NCBI GenBank assembly: GCA_029747585.1
Contig: JAPEVF010000922.1
Span: forward strand, 1-17,797
Direction: 5' to 3'
Length of the DNA stretch: 17,797 nucleotides
Source of the DNA: Pleurotus djamor
Taxonomy: Eukaryota; Basidiomycota; Agaricomycetes; Agaricales; Pleurotaceae
Position 1 is the first letter of the stretch, and the number at the start of each line of letters is the position of its first letter. Positions 16,644 through 17,797 of the stretch are shown here, piece after piece. The translations under genes and the position numbers were made by a program. Under the pieces are notes generated by a model. The model did no database searches, was not told the origin of the DNA, and saw only the letters and a list, made by a program, of their open reading frames with translations.

Positions 16644-17797
16644 CTACTCACCGCGAGCCGCTTCAACGTCGCCCCGGATCTCTCTCATTTCCCACCACGA
16701 TTCGAAGACCTTTGGTTGGGAAATGCTGAACCTCTTCAACAGCCCAATCCCATCATACCCTCCGCTATGTGTAGGTCTCACATACCGATCAACGATGAAT
16801 TCGGTCCCGGATGCTTCAAGCCTGGCGGGACGGACGTCTACGATGAGAAGGTTCGGATACGCATCCAAAAATCGTTTCGCGATGACGGAGTCTTCGTAGA
16901 ATTGAGTCGAGGACAGGCAGATATACTTGAGTCCCTTGGAGGGGATATCTAAGAGAGCTTGCAGAGGGTATGTTTCGATTTTCTGAAGGCGAATCTATCT
17001 GAGAACCCATCTACGGCACGGTTACTTCAGGAAACTCACCGTCACACAAATAAGTTCTATATCGAGAAATTCCACGCGTTCGAGATCTCTTAACAGTGAG
17101 ACAAATTGATCGTCTGGGATACAGGAGATATTCAACGTCCGTAAACGACGCACAATGTCCTCGTTACTGAGAGGCCACATCATGATGGAGGTTTTCAGGA
17201 CAATATGCTCAAGGGCAGGAAACTCAATTGAGCGGATTCGAGGAAACGCTTCGCGGTCGCAATGAAGTGTGTGGAGGTGAGGTAGGCCAGCGAAGCTAGG
17301 CGAGAATATGCTACAGAGATCATCCCAGTTGACTTCCGTACAGGAAAGGTATTGTAGCGAACGTTGAGTTTGAAGGAAGGGGGTGAGCGAGGACTGGAAT
17401 CTTCGTGAGCCGGAGGTAAGATGCGTGAGCTGTATCGTTTTCGGGAGGGAAGTGAGAACGCTGGATGGCGTTCCGAGGATTGGAGGGATGTATAATTGTT
17501 CGAGTCGGGTGAAGCATGAGAAAATGGCCTTGATAGTACGCCAATCTGATGGGGTGAGACTTGTTTCACATTCATCGCCAATTGAGAACGTATGAACGAG
17601 CTCGGAAAGGTTGATGTTCCCTGAGAGAGTGACCTGGAGATCAGAAAGGCGACAACGTCATCGCAATTATCTCAGGATGAACAGTCAGATAACGCAGCCT
17701 TCGAAGTGCCTCATGAACACCTTATAGAATGTATGAATATCTTCGGCACGCGTCGGGAAGCGCGTCTGGGCCAACTCACAAGAAATGGAAAAGCAAG
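16644..17797 (-). CDS. F-box/LRR protein copy D, 5' end beyond the window
   Basis: Exons I resolve: an internal exon 17797-17721 (partial at the right edge), 17633-17040, and 16982-16644. The introns are 17720-17634 (87 nt, GTGTTC donor, CTCCAG acceptor) and 17039-16983 (57 nt, GTGAGT...TTCAG), both phase 0. The 335 codons visible lack the F-box, which would lie to the right. They show LRR-type units (TRLEQLYIPP, IQLTHLTSG, RSLQYLSCTEV, LPHLHTLHCD, FPALEHIVLK, RLRTLNISC, LERVEFLDI), then LLDIPSKGLKYICL, YPNLLIVDV and KVFESWWEMREIRGDV. The last intron sits at the same place as in copies A-C. No stop interrupts the large middle exon, although it lacks an early ATG and so does not stand out as an ORF. 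The edge exon is less certain: a second frame also looks protein-like there (ALRRLRYLTVHPEI), which would imply a frameshift near 17645 instead of the intron. Confidence 0.7.

Noticed and set aside
16509..16952. Plus-strand open frame of 147 codons with an ATG
   Set aside because: It is antisense to the last exon of F-box copy D; FPPRFEDLW is the reverse of the conserved KVFESWW region, which has clear relatives on the minus strand.
17195..17581. Minus-strand 128-codon frame starting MAMNVKQVSPHQIGV
   Set aside because: Shifted-frame shadow; the parallel frame carries the LRR pattern of copy D and joins the last exon in phase.
1..17797. CRISPR arrays, rRNA or tRNA genes, transposase or reverse transcriptase domains, KDZ transposase
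   Set aside because: I looked for regularly spaced repeats, cloverleaf patterns and polymerase or DDE motifs and saw none. The intron density marks this as nuclear fungal DNA.

Overview
The window looks like a gene-dense but decaying accessory region of a mushroom-type basidiomycete (Agaricomycetes). The basis is many introns of about 47-104 nt with GTRNGT donors, CTNAY-like branch sites and YAG acceptors, plus lineage-typical families: divergent F-box/leucine-rich-repeat (LRR) proteins, a DUF6534-type multi-pass membrane protein and a TET/JBP-like 2-oxoglutarate/Fe(II) oxygenase. Species cannot be named from the sequence.

Layout, left to right. 1-548: a plus-strand, frame-hopping, serine-rich stretch that looks like a broken gene. 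549-3105 (minus): an eight-exon gene for a nuclear-looking protein of about 705 residues with a C-terminal 2OG-Fe(II) oxygenase domain. 2984-4328 (minus): F-box/LRR copy A, with an in-frame stop, and with its 3' end lost at a (GGA)n microsatellite where the oxygenase gene begins. 4329-7344: low coding density, one short spliced gene candidate (4709-5084), one open frame (5455-5835), a 20-bp tandem repeat and a dense cluster of the 7-mer TACTCTA. 7345-7620: a small unknown ORF. 7624-9009 (minus): F-box/LRR copy B, apparently intact (three exons, 414 residues). 9010-9734: nothing assigned. 9805-11446 (minus): DUF6534-like membrane protein gene of about 11-12 exons, including a probable GC-AG intron. 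11994-12406 (plus): a 3'-exon relic of the F-box/LRR family (copy E). 12407-14460: no confident gene. 14536-15750 (plus): F-box/LRR copy C, intact. 15780-16270: noncoding repeat unit with 11-bp GATTTGG-type subterminal repeats in opposite orientations. 16644-17797 (minus): F-box/LRR copy D, running off the right edge.

The main theme is a local family of five F-box/LRR copies (A-E) in 14 kb at different stages of birth and death. Four of them (A-D) share a phase-0 intron before the last exon. B, D and E share a C-terminal W-W-E motif. No operon-like cooperation is expected. The F-box proteins would act as substrate receptors for SCF ubiquitin ligases, the oxygenase would act on nucleic acid or chromatin, and the membrane protein is of unknown function. 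The most interesting signals are the oxygenase with an unrecognised N-terminal half, its junction with F-box copy A, and the roughly ten-fold excess of TACTCTA/TAGAGTA.
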